Assembly (NCBI GenBank): GCA_014239275.1
Contig: JAAZZF010000011.1
Location: 1 to 48,226 of the forward strand
Direction of reading: 5' to 3'
DNA length: 48,226 nt
Origin: Flavobacteriaceae bacterium
Lineage (GTDB): Bacteria > Bacteroidota > Bacteroidia > Flavobacteriales > Flavobacteriaceae
Of this stretch, positions 28,173 through 36,638 are shown one piece after another. A program made the translations under genes and the position numbers. The notes under the pieces were generated by a model, which saw only the letters and a program-made list of their open reading frames with translations, searched no databases and was not told the origin of the DNA. Within the stretch, counting starts at the first letter, position 1. Every line of letters starts with the position of its first letter.

Positions 28173-28195
28173 ATTTAAAAAATATAATAAGGTGG

Positions 28196-28218
28196 CAAAT
28201 TTAATAAAATCAAATTTA
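28196..28218 (-). promoter_or_regulatory. Tandem -7 boxes (TAAATTTG x2) ahead of the ABC-F gene
   Basis: Two minus-strand TAAATTTG elements (28196-28203 and 28211-28218) lie 15 bases apart, upstream of the ABC-F ATG at 28172. Each fits TAnnTTTG exactly. Either could be the core promoter, or both could be used as alternative starts. Confidence 0.42.
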
Positions 28219-28255
28219 TGATTATTCTAATTTTATCTTTAAATTAATTGAGCGT

Positions 28256-29647
28256 ATGGATACTCTTAATAGTAAGTCTTCTAAAATAATAATAACATTT
28301 ATATCATTTCTGTTATTTACTTCTTGCCAATTATTTAATAAAAACACACACACCTATTTAGCCGGTAAAATACTCAAAAAAACAAGTGAAAAAATCTCTG
28401 TTTTAAAAGATGAAAAAATCGTAAATGAAACCTCTATATCTGAAAATGGAAACTTTTATTTAGAACTAAATAATATTAAAGACGGGTTATACAACTTTAA
28501 GCATCTTCCTGAGTTTCAATATTTAATTTTAGAAAAAGGAGATAGTTTGGTATTAAGATTAAATGCATTAGATTTTGATGAATCATTGGTTTTTAATGGA
28601 AATGGGTCTTCAAAAAATAATTATCTAATGGATGTTTTTTTAAATCATGAAAAAGAAGAGAGTTTTCTTAACTTAAATCTTAAACAGAATCCTATAAAAT
28701 TTAGAGAGATAATTGACTCCCTATTAACTTTTAAGATTAATAGGTTTAATGATTTCCAAAAAACAAATAAATTAAATAATATCAGCAAGTTAATTCTAGA
28801 ATATTCTATTAAACTACCACTCTATTCAAAGACAGAAACTTATTTATCAATTTATAAGCAAACGGGTCAGCTAAAGGAAATTAACAATGAGTTTTATAAA
28901 TTTAGAGACAAGATTGACTTAAACATAGATGAATTATCTCATTTTAAACCTTATTTAGATTATATTATTTTAAGAACAATTAATGAGTCTGGAATAGATT
29001 ATAATTCTTATTCAAATTTAGACTTACAGTTTAATTTAGACAGAATTAAATTTGTTGATTTAGCCATATCTAACCCAGTTGTAAAATCAACAATTCTAAG
29101 ATATATAGCTTTCGAGTACCTATTAAAAGAAAATATTTTAATTGATATTGATACTTTTTTAAATGTTTTTTTAGAAATTTCAGAAAATAATAATACAAAT
29201 ATAGAAATTGAGCAACTTTATTTAAATATTACTGCTCTTCAAGTTGGAAATTCTATACCTGATATTAAGTTACTAAGTATTGATAATAAAACTATTTCTA
29301 ATAGAGATTTATATTCTAATAAACCAATTATTTATGTTTTTTGGTCATATGAACAAAACTCTCATCAATTAAGTCTATTTAATAGAATTTTTAATATTCT
29401 TAATAAGAATAATAACTATAATTTTTTCTCCATCAATATTAATTCAGATGAATCAAAATGGAAAGAGTCTTTAAAAAAGATTAGAAAGAGAAATAATATT
29501 AAACATTTTATGACTAGTGATTTTACATCTATGAGTAAAAAAATGATATTAAATAATCTTAATAAAATAATTATAACTAATAAAGGGGGTAAAATTATTT
29601 CAGTTACTGATATTATGAAATTAGAAAAATCAATACTGTTAGATTAA
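28256..29647 (+). CDS. Lipoprotein with a cysteine-less thioredoxin-like C-terminal domain
   Basis: 463 residues. A lipoprotein signal ends at LFTSC (Cys24). The N-terminal part (about 33-115) is beta-rich and resembles DUF4369, a helical middle follows, and residues 331-463 form a TlpA/AhpC-TSA-like thioredoxin domain ([28 protein letters not shown]). Aligned with FWASWCxPC, both redox cysteines are replaced, by Gln367 and His370, and the cis-proline loop reads NLNKIIIT with no proline. The fold therefore looks redox-inactive and may serve binding. Its stop overlaps the convergent transaldolase gene by 4 bases. The domain architecture is common in Bacteroidota; the function is unknown. Confidence 0.75.
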   Translation: MDTLNSKSSKIIITFISFLLFTSCQLFNKNTHTYLAGKILKKTSEKISVLKDEKIVNETSISENGNFYLELNNIKDGLYNFKHLPEFQYLILEKGDSLVLRLNALDFDESLVFNGNGSSKNNYLMDVFLNHEKEESFLNLNLKQNPIKFREIIDSLLTFKINRFNDFQKTNKLNNISKLILEYSIKLPLYSKTETYLSIYKQTGQLKEINNEFYKFRDKIDLNIDELSHFKPYLDYIILRTINESGIDYNSYSNLDLQFNLDRIKFVDLAISNPVVKSTILRYIAFEYLLKENILIDIDTFLNVFLEISENNNTNIEIEQLYLNITALQVGNSIPDIKLLSIDNKTISNRDLYSNKPIIYVFWSYEQNSHQLSLFNRIFNILNKNNNYNFFSININSDESKWKESLKKIRKRNNIKHFMTSDFTSMSKKMILNNLNKIIITNKGGKIISVTDIMKLEKSILLD

Positions 29648-30297
29648 TTACCCTTTTTGAAATCAGCTAAAAACTTTTCAAGTCCTATGTCAGTTAATGG
29701 GTGTTTTAATAAACCTTTAATCGAAGATAAAGGTCCTGTCATAACGTCTGCCCCAATTTTTGCACAATCAATTATATGCATTGTATGTCTTATAGAAGCT
29801 GCAAGAATTTGTGTATTAAAAGCATAATTGTCATACACTGTAACAATTTCTGAAATTAAATTTAAACCATCAGTTGAAACATCATCTAATCTTCCAATAA
29901 AAGGAGAAACATAAGTGGCACCTGCTTTAGCAGCTACTAGCGCTTGACCTACAGAAAAAACTAACGTACAATTAGTTTTAATAGACTTATTAGAAAAATA
30001 TTTTATAGCTTTAATACCATCTAAAATCATAGGAATTTTTACTACAATTTGTGAATGAAGTTTTGATAAAGCTTCACCTTCTTTAACCATACCATTATAA
30101 TCAGTGGAAATTACCTCTGCTGAAACATCTCCATCAACAATTTCACAAATTTTAACATAATGATCTAGAATATTTTGATGTCCTGTAATTCCTTCTTTAG
30201 CCATTAAAGATGGGTTTGTAGTAACTCCATCTAAAACACCTAAGTCTTGTGCTTCTTTTATATTCTCAAGGTTAGCTGTATCTATAAAAAATTTCAT
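29644..30297 (-). CDS. Fructose-6-phosphate aldolase / FSA-type transaldolase
   Basis: 217 residues, the short decameric transaldolase/FSA form. It has [25 protein letters not shown], the Schiff-base Lys87 in [33 protein letters not shown] and ADVMTGPL. The family either transfers dihydroxyacetone units in the pentose phosphate pathway or cleaves fructose-6-phosphate; the two activities cannot be separated by eye here. It starts 9 bases after the SDR gene on the same strand, so it probably shares the SDR transcript. It lies in the cytoplasm. Confidence 0.93.
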   Translation of the reverse strand: MKFFIDTANLENIKEAQDLGVLDGVTTNPSLMAKEGITGHQNILDHYVKICEIVDGDVSAEVISTDYNGMVKEGEALSKLHSQIVVKIPMILDGIKAIKYFSNKSIKTNCTLVFSVGQALVAAKAGATYVSPFIGRLDDVSTDGLNLISEIVTVYDNYAFNTQILAASIRHTMHIIDCAKIGADVMTGPLSSIKGLLKHPLTDIGLEKFLADFKKGN

Positions 30298-30306
30298 AAT
30301 TGTTAT

Positions 30307-31110
30307 TTAATTTTTACTATAAAGCAATAATATCTTTTCAAATAATTTATCAGGTAAAATTCTTTTTAAAATTATTGAAAATTTTTGGATAAATGGACCT
30401 ATTTTATAATGAATTTTTATATTACTTGAATTAATTATTTTTAAAATTAATTTAGATATTATTTCAGGTGACTGGGCGTTTTCAACATGTTTATTAGCAG
30501 ATTTAATACTTTTTAAATAGTCTTTTTTATATACAGAAAAATTATTTTCCCTTGAATCAATTCTTCTAGAAATAATATCTGTTTTAAAATCTCCTGGTGC
30601 TATGTTAACTACTCTAATATTAAATTTTTTCAATTCCATGCTAAAAACTTCACCTATGATTTCCATTGAACTCTTTGTAGCACAATAAATTCCTCTAAAA
30701 GGAATTCCAAAATATCCTAAAACTGATGTTATATTAATTATTAAACCATCATTTTTTTCTCTCATTATTGGAATACATTGCTTGATCATTTCAACAGGAC
30801 CAAAAAAATTAGTTTGAAAAGCACTTTTCATATCATCTTGAGATGTTTCTTCTAATGGTCCAGTAATTCCAATTCCGGCATTATTAATTAAAACATCTAC
30901 TCTCCCCTCTTTGCTAATAACATATTTAATAAAGTCTTTTATTTCATTATTATTATTTATATCACATTGTAATAGATTAAAATCAGTAATATTATACTTC
31001 TTGGGGTCTCTACATGTGCCGTAGACCATAAAACCATTAGATGATAATAATTGAGCTATAGATTTTCCTATTCCAGATGAAGCACCAGTTACAATAATAA
31101 TTTTAGACAT
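30307..31110 (-). CDS. Short-chain dehydrogenase/reductase (SDR) family oxidoreductase
   Basis: 267 residues with a classical SDR core: the cofactor motif TGASSGIG (8-15), NNAG (77-80 region), and catalytic Asn101, Ser129, Tyr142 and Lys146 (YCATK). The C-terminus after about 195 is longer and hydrophobic-basic (KFSIILKRILPDKLFEKIL), as in retinol-dehydrogenase-like SDRs, and may sit at a membrane surface. The substrate is unknown. The ATG lies only 11 bases from the 3' end of the SRP RNA gene, with just an A/T run between, so it has no promoter of its own in that gap. Confidence 0.88.
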   Translation of the reverse strand: MSKIIIVTGASSGIGKSIAQLLSSNGFMVYGTCRDPKKYNITDFNLLQCDINNNNEIKDFIKYVISKEGRVDVLINNAGIGITGPLEETSQDDMKSAFQTNFFGPVEMIKQCIPIMREKNDGLIINITSVLGYFGIPFRGIYCATKSSMEIIGEVFSMELKKFNIRVVNIAPGDFKTDIISRRIDSRENNFSVYKKDYLKSIKSANKHVENAQSPEIISKLILKIINSSNIKIHYKIGPFIQKFSIILKRILPDKLFEKILLLYSKN

Positions 31111-31112
31111 AT

Positions 31113-31121
31113 AAAAAAAAA
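31113..31121 (-). terminator. U-run directly after the SRP RNA
   Basis: Nine consecutive A's on the plus strand give a U9 tract on the minus-strand transcript, directly after the closing stem (GGGCAAG...CTTGCCC) of the SRP RNA. A stem plus U tract would terminate transcription, but the closing helix is interrupted, so some read-through into the SDR gene is likely. Confidence 0.5.
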
Positions 31122-31218
31122 GGGCAAGCTACTTATATCACACCGCTACGACCATCTACCCTTGCTGTGTTCCCACCCTGGGGGATTAAAATAGGAGCTG
31201 GTTGTATAAGACTTGCCC
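31122..31218 (-). ncRNA. ffs: Signal recognition particle RNA (small bacterial SRP / 4.5S type)
   Basis: The region stands out as GC-rich in an AT-rich background. On the minus strand it begins GGGCAAGTCTT, contains the conserved helix-8 core CAGGGTGGGAACACAGCAAGG with the GGGAAC apical loop and CAGCAAGG internal loop, continues through a TAGATGG...GTAGCGGTG strand, and ends CTTGCCC, which pairs with the 5' end. This is the compact Alu-less SRP RNA that binds Ffh (not in the window) and targets nascent membrane proteins. A full TAnnTTTG box lies four bases upstream of the first G. The pairing of the two ends defines both boundaries. Confidence 0.95.
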
Positions 31219-31222
31219 AAGA

Positions 31223-31230
31223 CAAATATA
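31223..31230 (-). promoter_or_regulatory. Promoter -7 box (TATATTTG) for the SRP RNA gene
   Basis: TATATTTG on the minus strand is followed by TCTT and then the first base of the SRP RNA at 31218. Because the RNA end is set by pairing, this calibrates the distance from box to transcription start (five bases) for other genes in the window. A -33 TTG is not evident. Confidence 0.68.
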
Positions 31231-31273
31231 AATATGTTTTTATAATTTATGCGTAGTGTTAATTATTAATATT

Positions 31274-31281
31274 TAAATTTG
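31274..31281 (+). promoter_or_regulatory. Promoter -7 box (TAAATTTG) for the glutaminyl cyclase gene
   Basis: TAAATTTG, an exact TAnnTTTG match, lies 13 bases before the ATG at 31295. With the spacing seen at the SRP RNA, transcription would start near 31286, leaving a leader of about 9 bases. Confidence 0.52.
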
Positions 31282-31294
31282 ATAAGTAAAAAAA

Positions 31295-32329
31295 ATGATG
31301 TCACAAATAAGATCACTTACTTTAATCCTTTTTTTATTTATCTATTCCTGTGGAACAAATGTTAATTCTAATTATTCAATAATTATTTCTAAAAAATCAC
31401 AGTTTTCAAAAAATGGAGATAAAATATCACTTAAAATAAAAAATCCATCAGATAAAAAGATTGAAAATCTTGAATTCAAAATAAATAATATTCCAATTAA
31501 AGATGAATATATATTAAATAACAATCTTGGAGTTAACCTAATTCAGGCATCATTTACAATTAACAAAAAAGTCATTAGTTTAAATAAGGATTTAACTATT
31601 TTTTCTAATACTATACCGAAACTTTATACTTATAAAATTATTAATGAATTTGAACATGATATAACATCATATACTCAAGGATTAGAATTTGATGATGAAT
31701 TTTATTTATATGAAAGCACAGGTCAGTATGGATATTCATCTTTAAAAAAAATTGATTTTAAAAGTGGAAAAGTTGAAAATAATTTATTTTTAGATCAATC
31801 CTATTTTGGCGAAGGACTAACCATTTTAGAAAATAATTTATTTCAGCTAACCTGGAAAGAAAAAATAGGATTCATTTATGATAAAAGTAATTTTAAATTA
31901 ATAAAATCTTTTAATTATAAAAAGAGTATAGAAGGTTGGGGTCTATGTAATGACGGAAAATATTTATACAAATCTGATGGAACAGAAAAAATATGGACTC
32001 TAGATCCTGAAACTTTAGAAGAACTATCTAGCATTAGTGTTGTTACTAATAATAAAATAATTAAAAACATTAATGAATTGGAATGGTATAATGGCAAAAT
32101 ATATGCAAATACATATCAGTTTAATAAAGAAGTAGGAATAATAATAGACCCAACTAGTGGAAGTGTTGACGGCGTTATAGATTTTAACGGTTTAAAGGAA
32201 AAAGTAAAACAACATGACAAATTAGATGTTCAAAATGGAATTGCTTTTCATAAAGAAAGAAACACCTTTTTTGTGACAGGTAAAAATTGGAATAAGTTAT
32301 TTGAAATCAGAATATTTGAAAATCAATAA
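31295..32329 (+). CDS. Glutaminyl-peptide cyclotransferase (plant-type glutamine cyclotransferase), lipoprotein
   Basis: 344 residues. A lipoprotein signal ends at IYSC (Cys19). Residues about 25-105 form a small beta-rich region, and from about 110 on comes the five-bladed-propeller glutaminyl cyclase fold (Glu_cyclase_2): [73 protein letters not shown] and DVQNGIAFH. The family cyclises N-terminal glutamine to pyroglutamate in exported proteins or peptides. Two start codons are adjacent (ATGATG); I took the first. The 3' end overlaps glyA by 7 bases, convergently. Confidence 0.88.
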   Translation: MMSQIRSLTLILFLFIYSCGTNVNSNYSIIISKKSQFSKNGDKISLKIKNPSDKKIENLEFKINNIPIKDEYILNNNLGVNLIQASFTINKKVISLNKDLTIFSNTIPKLYTYKIINEFEHDITSYTQGLEFDDEFYLYESTGQYGYSSLKKIDFKSGKVENNLFLDQSYFGEGLTILENNLFQLTWKEKIGFIYDKSNFKLIKSFNYKKSIEGWGLCNDGKYLYKSDGTEKIWTLDPETLEELSSISVVTNNKIIKNINELEWYNGKIYANTYQFNKEVGIIIDPTSGSVDGVIDFNGLKEKVKQHDKLDVQNGIAFHKERNTFFVTGKNWNKLFEIRIFENQ

Positions 32330-33597
32330 TTGAAGAGTGACCTATCTTTCATTAATTCATTAACTCTTTTTTTAACCTTCATTATTTCATTATCATTATT
32401 ATGATTTTCTATTACTTTATCTATTAAATCAACTATTAAAGTCATTTCATTTTCAATTAATCCTCTGGTAGTAATTGCAGGTGTTCCAAAACGAATTCCA
32501 GATGTAATAAATGGAGATTTATCATCAAATGGTACCATATTCTTGTTTGCTGTTATATCTGCTTTGACAAGAGCCATTTCAGCGTCTTTTCCAGAAATAT
32601 TTTTATTTCTAAGATCTATTAGCATCATATGATTATCCGTTCCATCTGAAATGATATTATAATTTCTTTTTACAAACTCTTTTGCCATTGATTTAGCATT
32701 TTGTCTAACCTGAACCATATAATTCATAAAATCATCTGTTAAAGCTTCTCTAAAAGCAATTGCCTTGGCAGCAATGACATGTTCAAGAGGACCACCTTGA
32801 TTTCCAGGGAAAACAGCAAGATTTATTAATGAAGACATTTTTTTTAATGAACCATTCTTTAATTTTAAACCAAAAGGATTTTCAAAGTCCTCCCCCATTA
32901 ATATTAAGCCTCCCCTAGGACCTCTAAGTGTTTTATGAGTCGTAGTTGTAACAACATGACAATGTGGAACAGGGTCATTAAGTATTCCTTTTGCGATAAG
33001 TCCTGCAGGATGGGCTATATCTGCCATTAAAAAAGCATCAATACTGTCAGCAATTTCTCTAAACTTTTCAAAATCAATATCTCTAGAATAAGCAGAAGCT
33101 CCTGCAATAATTAATTTAGGCTTTTCTTTTTTGGCTATCTTCATTATGTTATCATAATTAAGCACACCAGATTCTCTTTCAACTCCATAAAAAACAGGAT
33201 CATACAACCTTCCGCTAAAACTAACTGGAGATCCATGTGTTAAATGACCTCCATGAGATAAGTCAAATCCCAAAATTTTGTCTCCTGGTTTTAAAAAAGC
33301 ATGATAAACAGCTGAATTAGCCTGTGATCCTGAATGAGGCTGAACATTAGCAAATGATACTCCAAATAGTTCTTTAGCACGGTTAATTGCTATAGTTTCT
33401 ATTTCATCAACAACTTCACAACCACCATAATATCTTTTTCCTGGATATCCTTCAGCATATTTATTTGTAAGAACAGAACCTGTTGCCTGCATTACAGAGG
33501 GACTAGTAAAGTTTTCAGAAGCAATTAACTCAACTCCTTCAATTTGACGTTTTTTTTCCTTATTAATTAAATTGAAAATTTCAATATCTTTTTGCAT
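32323..33597 (-). CDS. glyA: Serine hydroxymethyltransferase
   Basis: 424 residues, a fold-type I PLP enzyme interconverting serine and glycine while loading tetrahydrofolate with a one-carbon unit. It has [47 protein letters not shown], the PLP lysine in [15 protein letters not shown], and [15 protein letters not shown]. Length and motifs are complete. It is the only gene of its unit here; purC and the ilv genes are in other units. A perfect 12-base palindrome lies upstream at 33641-33652. Confidence 0.97.
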   Translation of the reverse strand: MQKDIEIFNLINKEKKRQIEGVELIASENFTSPSVMQATGSVLTNKYAEGYPGKRYYGGCEVVDEIETIAINRAKELFGVSFANVQPHSGSQANSAVYHAFLKPGDKILGFDLSHGGHLTHGSPVSFSGRLYDPVFYGVERESGVLNYDNIMKIAKKEKPKLIIAGASAYSRDIDFEKFREIADSIDAFLMADIAHPAGLIAKGILNDPVPHCHVVTTTTHKTLRGPRGGLILMGEDFENPFGLKLKNGSLKKMSSLINLAVFPGNQGGPLEHVIAAKAIAFREALTDDFMNYMVQVRQNAKSMAKEFVKRNYNIISDGTDNHMMLIDLRNKNISGKDAEMALVKADITANKNMVPFDDKSPFITSGIRFGTPAITTRGLIENEMTLIVDLIDKVIENHNNDNEIMKVKKRVNELMKDRSLFNY

Positions 33598-33640
33598 ATT
33601 TTTGGTATATTAAGTAGTGACTCAAAATTAAAAAATTGAT

Positions 33641-33652
33641 TAGTTTAAACTA
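33641..33652. repeat. 12-base perfect palindrome upstream of glyA
   Basis: TAGTTTAAACTA reads the same on both strands and lies about 45 bases upstream of the glyA start. It could be an operator for glyA or for the downstream plus-strand unit, or chance in AT-rich DNA. Confidence 0.25.
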
Positions 33653-33707
33653 TACTAAAAATAGATTTAGAAACATTACTTATCAAATATTAATTAACAT
33701 ATATATA

Positions 33708-33863
33708 ATGAAGAAAATTTATTTAATAATATTAACTGGCTTGATACTTGTAAAAAAAAGATTCATTCCATATCCCTCTGATGAAGTATTGATCTATGAT
33801 AATTCAGAAATGATAAAAAATAAGTTAAAGTATATAATTATAAATTACAACTTTTCAGATTAA
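33708..33863 (+). CDS. Possible small membrane peptide (hypothetical)
   Basis: From the ATG at 33708 a 51-residue frame encodes a basic start (MKK), one hydrophobic stretch (IYLIILTGLILV), a positive KKR, and a polar tail. A longer frame from 33636 adds residues that look like intergenic sequence. It could be a small single-pass membrane protein or the decayed remnant of a lipoprotein whose cysteine is missing. It ends 6 bases before smpB. I do not recognise it, and it may not be a gene. The rest of the 272-base gap between glyA and smpB holds only the palindrome. Confidence 0.33.
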   Translation: MKKIYLIILTGLILVKKRFIPYPSDEVLIYDNSEMIKNKLKYIIINYNFSD

Positions 33864-33869
33864 TTAAAC

Positions 33870-34331
33870 ATGGTCTCCAAACTAAACATAATAAATAAGA
33901 AGGCTAAGTTTGCATATACTTTAATGGATCAGTTTTCCGCTGGAATTGTATTAACCGGAACTGAAATAAAATCTATAAGAGCTAGCAAAGCATCTATTTC
34001 AGAGAGTTTTTGTGAATTTAATGATTCTGGAGAGTTATTTATTATAAACATGTTTATTGATGTATATTCATTTGGAAATCAATTTAATCATAAAACAAGA
34101 AATCAAAGGAAACTTCTATTAAACAAAAAGGAATTAAATAAACTTTTTAAACAAGTAAAAAATACAGGTTTAACAATAATTCCTTTGAAAGTATTTATAA
34201 ATGAAAAAGGTTATGCAAAAGTATTGATCTCATTAGCCAAAGGAAAAAAGCTTTATGACAAAAGACAATCTATAAAAAACAGAGAAAATAAAATTCAACT
34301 TGACAGAATTAAGAAGAAAAAAAATAATTAA
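33870..34331 (+). CDS. smpB: SsrA-binding protein SmpB
   Basis: 153 residues. The OB-fold core shows the family pattern: INKKAKFAYTLMDQFSAGIVLTGTEIKSIR, GELFIINMFIDVYSFGNQ, NHKTRNQRKLLLNKKEL, LTIIPLKVF, and the basic C-terminal tail KGKKLYDKRQSIKNRENK, which folds into a helix in the ribosomal decoding centre. SmpB brings tmRNA to stalled ribosomes for trans-translation. The tmRNA gene is not in this window. The gene overlaps the convergent pcm gene by 4 bases. Confidence 0.96.
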   Translation: MVSKLNIINKKAKFAYTLMDQFSAGIVLTGTEIKSIRASKASISESFCEFNDSGELFIINMFIDVYSFGNQFNHKTRNQRKLLLNKKELNKLFKQVKNTGLTIIPLKVFINEKGYAKVLISLAKGKKLYDKRQSIKNRENKIQLDRIKKKKNN

Positions 34332-34969
34332 TTTGTGTTTTTTAGCATTGGAACAAAGTTAAATTTACCCATTAATTCTTTTTCAAATTTATTTTTACTT
34401 ATTCTTTTTATACATGTCATTTCTTGAATATTTTTTCCAACTGGAATTACCATAATCCCTCCGATTTTAAGTTGTAATAATAGTTTTTTAGGAACATCAA
34501 TTGCTCCAGCAGTAATAATAATCTTATCGTACGGAGCATGCTCCTTTATTCCTAAATAACCATCACCATATTGAATTAATTCAGGTTCATATCCTAATAA
34601 TGGTAATCTTTTTATTGCCTTTCTAAACAAATCATGCTGTCTTTCAATTGTATAAACTTTTGCCTTTAACTTTACCAATATTGCAGTTTGATATCCAGAT
34701 CCAGTTCCAATTTCTAAAACTTTTTGATGTGGTTTTAAATTTAATAATGAAGTCTGAAAAGCTACTGTATAAGGTTGAGAAATAGTTTGATCTGATCCAA
34801 TGGGAAAAGCTTTATCAATATAAGCATGAGACTCAAAATCCTTATCAATAAATAAATGTCTAGGAATACTATTGATAGCATTCAAGATTTCATTTGATCT
34901 AATACCTTTTTTTATAAGTTGATCAACTAATCTTTTTCTAAGACCCTTATGTTTAGAATTATCTATCAA
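34328..34969 (-). CDS. pcm: Protein-L-isoaspartate O-methyltransferase
   Basis: 213 residues of the PCMT family. It has the N-terminal HKGLRKRLVDQLIKKGI and IPRHLFID segments, FPIGSDQTISQPYTVAFQT, the SAM-binding motif VLEIGTGSGYQTAIL, and PYDKIIITAGA and KIGGIMVIPVG. The enzyme methylates isoaspartyl residues so that damaged proteins can be repaired. The start must be TTG at 34969: a stop lies two codons upstream and the first internal methionine is deep in the catalytic domain. Confidence 0.94.
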   Translation of the reverse strand: MIDNSKHKGLRKRLVDQLIKKGIRSNEILNAINSIPRHLFIDKDFESHAYIDKAFPIGSDQTISQPYTVAFQTSLLNLKPHQKVLEIGTGSGYQTAILVKLKAKVYTIERQHDLFRKAIKRLPLLGYEPELIQYGDGYLGIKEHAPYDKIIITAGAIDVPKKLLLQLKIGGIMVIPVGKNIQEMTCIKRISKNKFEKELMGKFNFVPMLKNTN

Positions 34970-35007
34970 ATGTTAAAAATTAAAAATAAAAATAACGATA
35001 AGTATTG

Positions 35008-35015
35008 TATTTTTG
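35008..35015 (+). promoter_or_regulatory. Promoter -7 box (TATTTTTG) for the Gfo/Idh/MocA operon
   Basis: TATTTTTG matches TAnnTTTG. Transcription would begin near 35020, 8 bases before the ATG at 35028. This would exclude the in-frame TTG at 35013 as a start, because it lies within the promoter box. Confidence 0.48.
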
Positions 35016-35027
35016 AAAAAAAATAAT

Positions 35028-35981
35028 ATGATAAAAGTTGGTGTAATAGGTGTTGGTCATCTTGGTTCAATTCATCTAAAACTTCTAAAAGAATCAATAT
35101 ATTATGACTTAATAGGTTGTTTTGATACAAATAAAAATGTCTCAAAAAACAATAGTGAATTTTTGTTTTTTGACAATATCAATGATTTAATAAGTTCAAT
35201 TGATGCTGCTTTTATATGTATTAATACTCCTAATCATTATAAAATTGCTAAAAAATGTATTGAAAATTCTAAACATGTTTTTATTGAAAAACCCATAACA
35301 GACACTGTTGATCAGGCAATAGATTTAATTAATTTATCTAATAAAAACAAAATAAAAGGTCAGGTTGGACATGTTGAAAGGTTTAATAGTGCTTTTACAT
35401 GCCTTACAGATATCATAATAAATCCAAAATTTATAGAATGTCACAGATTAGCTGAGTTTAATCCTAGAGGGAATGATGTTTCAGTTATATTAGATTTGAT
35501 GATTCATGATATTGATATTGTTTTAAGTTTAGTTAAATCTAAACCTAAAACAATAAACGCAAATGGTGTGTGTGTTATAAATAATACTCCTGATATATGT
35601 AATGCAAGAGTTGAATTTGAAAATGGTTGTGTAGCTAATTTTACTGCAAGTAGAATTTCCTTAAAAAACTTAAGAAAGACACGTTTTTTTCAATCAAATG
35701 CTTATATATCTGTTGACTTTCTTGAAAAGAAAACTGAGATTGTTCAGATAGAAAACGTGAAAAATATTGATGATAAATATGCAATGGTAATTGAAAACTC
35801 TGATGGAAAGAAAAAGCAGATTTTTTATAACAACCCTGACGTAAAAGAAAATAATGCAATACTTGAGGAACATAATTCATTTGCAAAATCCATATTAGAT
35901 GATTCTGATCCTATAGTAAGTTTAAAAGATGGTTTAAATGCATTAAAGCTTGCACATGAAATTTTAAAAAAAATAAAATGA
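35028..35981 (+). CDS. Gfo/Idh/MocA family oxidoreductase
   Basis: 317 residues. An N-terminal Rossmann domain has VGVIGVGHLGSIH at the start, the AFICINTPNHY strand and the family EKP motif in HVFIEKPI. The C-terminal GFO_IDH_MocA domain follows, with GHVERFNSA and MIHDIDIVLSL. These enzymes use NAD(P) to oxidise or reduce sugars or related compounds such as UDP-sugars; the substrate is not predictable. I chose ATG 35028 over TTG 35013 because it matches homologues and follows the promoter box. The yggS start overlaps its stop by 4 bases (ATGA), and the unit probably continues into the exonuclease and miaA genes. Confidence 0.88.
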   Translation: MIKVGVIGVGHLGSIHLKLLKESIYYDLIGCFDTNKNVSKNNSEFLFFDNINDLISSIDAAFICINTPNHYKIAKKCIENSKHVFIEKPITDTVDQAIDLINLSNKNKIKGQVGHVERFNSAFTCLTDIIINPKFIECHRLAEFNPRGNDVSVILDLMIHDIDIVLSLVKSKPKTINANGVCVINNTPDICNARVEFENGCVANFTASRISLKNLRKTRFFQSNAYISVDFLEKKTEIVQIENVKNIDDKYAMVIENSDGKKKQIFYNNPDVKENNAILEEHNSFAKSILDDSDPIVSLKDGLNALKLAHEILKKIK

Positions 35982-36628
35982 GTATCTCATTAAATTTGAA
36001 CAAAATATCTAATGAAATACCTAAAGATGTTTTACTGGTTGCTGTTTCAAAAACTAAGTCTATTAGTGATATTCAAATCGCTTATAATTCTGGACAGTTA
36101 CATTTTGGAGAAAACCAAATCCAAGAACTTACAACAAAAGAAAATAAACTTCCAAAAAATATAAAATGGCATATGATTGGTCATTTACAAAGAAATAAAG
36201 TTAAATATATAGCTTCATTCATTTACATGATACAAAGTGTAGACAGTCTAAAACTATTAAAAGAAATTAATAAACAGGCTATTAAAAATAAAAGAAATAT
36301 AAACGTTCTAATTCAAGTTGACATATCCGAAGATTCTACAAAATTTGGCTTTTCATTTAAAGAAATTAATCAATTATTATTAATTGAGAAATTTAAAGAA
36401 TTTCAAAATGTTTCAATAAAAGGATTAATGGGTATGGCTAGTTTTACATCTAATGAAAAATTAATCAGAAAAGAATTTAACAATTTGAATGATTTGTATA
36501 AAAATTTTAAAAACAAATATTCATTCGAATATCTGTCAATGGGAATGAGTTCCGACTATAAAATAGCTATTAAATGTAATAGTAATATAATTAGATTGGG
36601 AAGTAACATTTTTGGAAAAAGGAATTAA
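35978..36628 (+). CDS. YggS-family pyridoxal phosphate homeostasis protein
   Basis: 216 residues, the single-domain alanine-racemase-N fold. The PLP lysine is Lys25 in VAVSKTKS. Other family motifs are HFGENQIQEL, WHMIGHLQRNKVKYI, VLIQVDISEDSTKFGF, GLMGMASF, LSMGMSSDYKIAI and IIRLGSNIFG. The family has no firm enzymatic activity; loss in other bacteria disturbs PLP and amino-acid pools. It overlaps the oxidoreductase gene by 4 bases and lies 10 bases before the exonuclease gene. Confidence 0.93.
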   Translation: MSISLNLNKISNEIPKDVLLVAVSKTKSISDIQIAYNSGQLHFGENQIQELTTKENKLPKNIKWHMIGHLQRNKVKYIASFIYMIQSVDSLKLLKEINKQAIKNKRNINVLIQVDISEDSTKFGFSFKEINQLLLIEKFKEFQNVSIKGLMGMASFTSNEKLIRKEFNNLNDLYKNFKNKYSFEYLSMGMSSDYKIAIKCNSNIIRLGSNIFGKRN

Positions 36629-36638
36629 ATAAAATATT

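Noticed and set aside
33636..33707. Longer N-terminus for the small frame before smpB
   Set aside because: The first 24 residues lack any signal-like order and overlap the palindrome region; the inner ATG gives a more credible membrane peptide.
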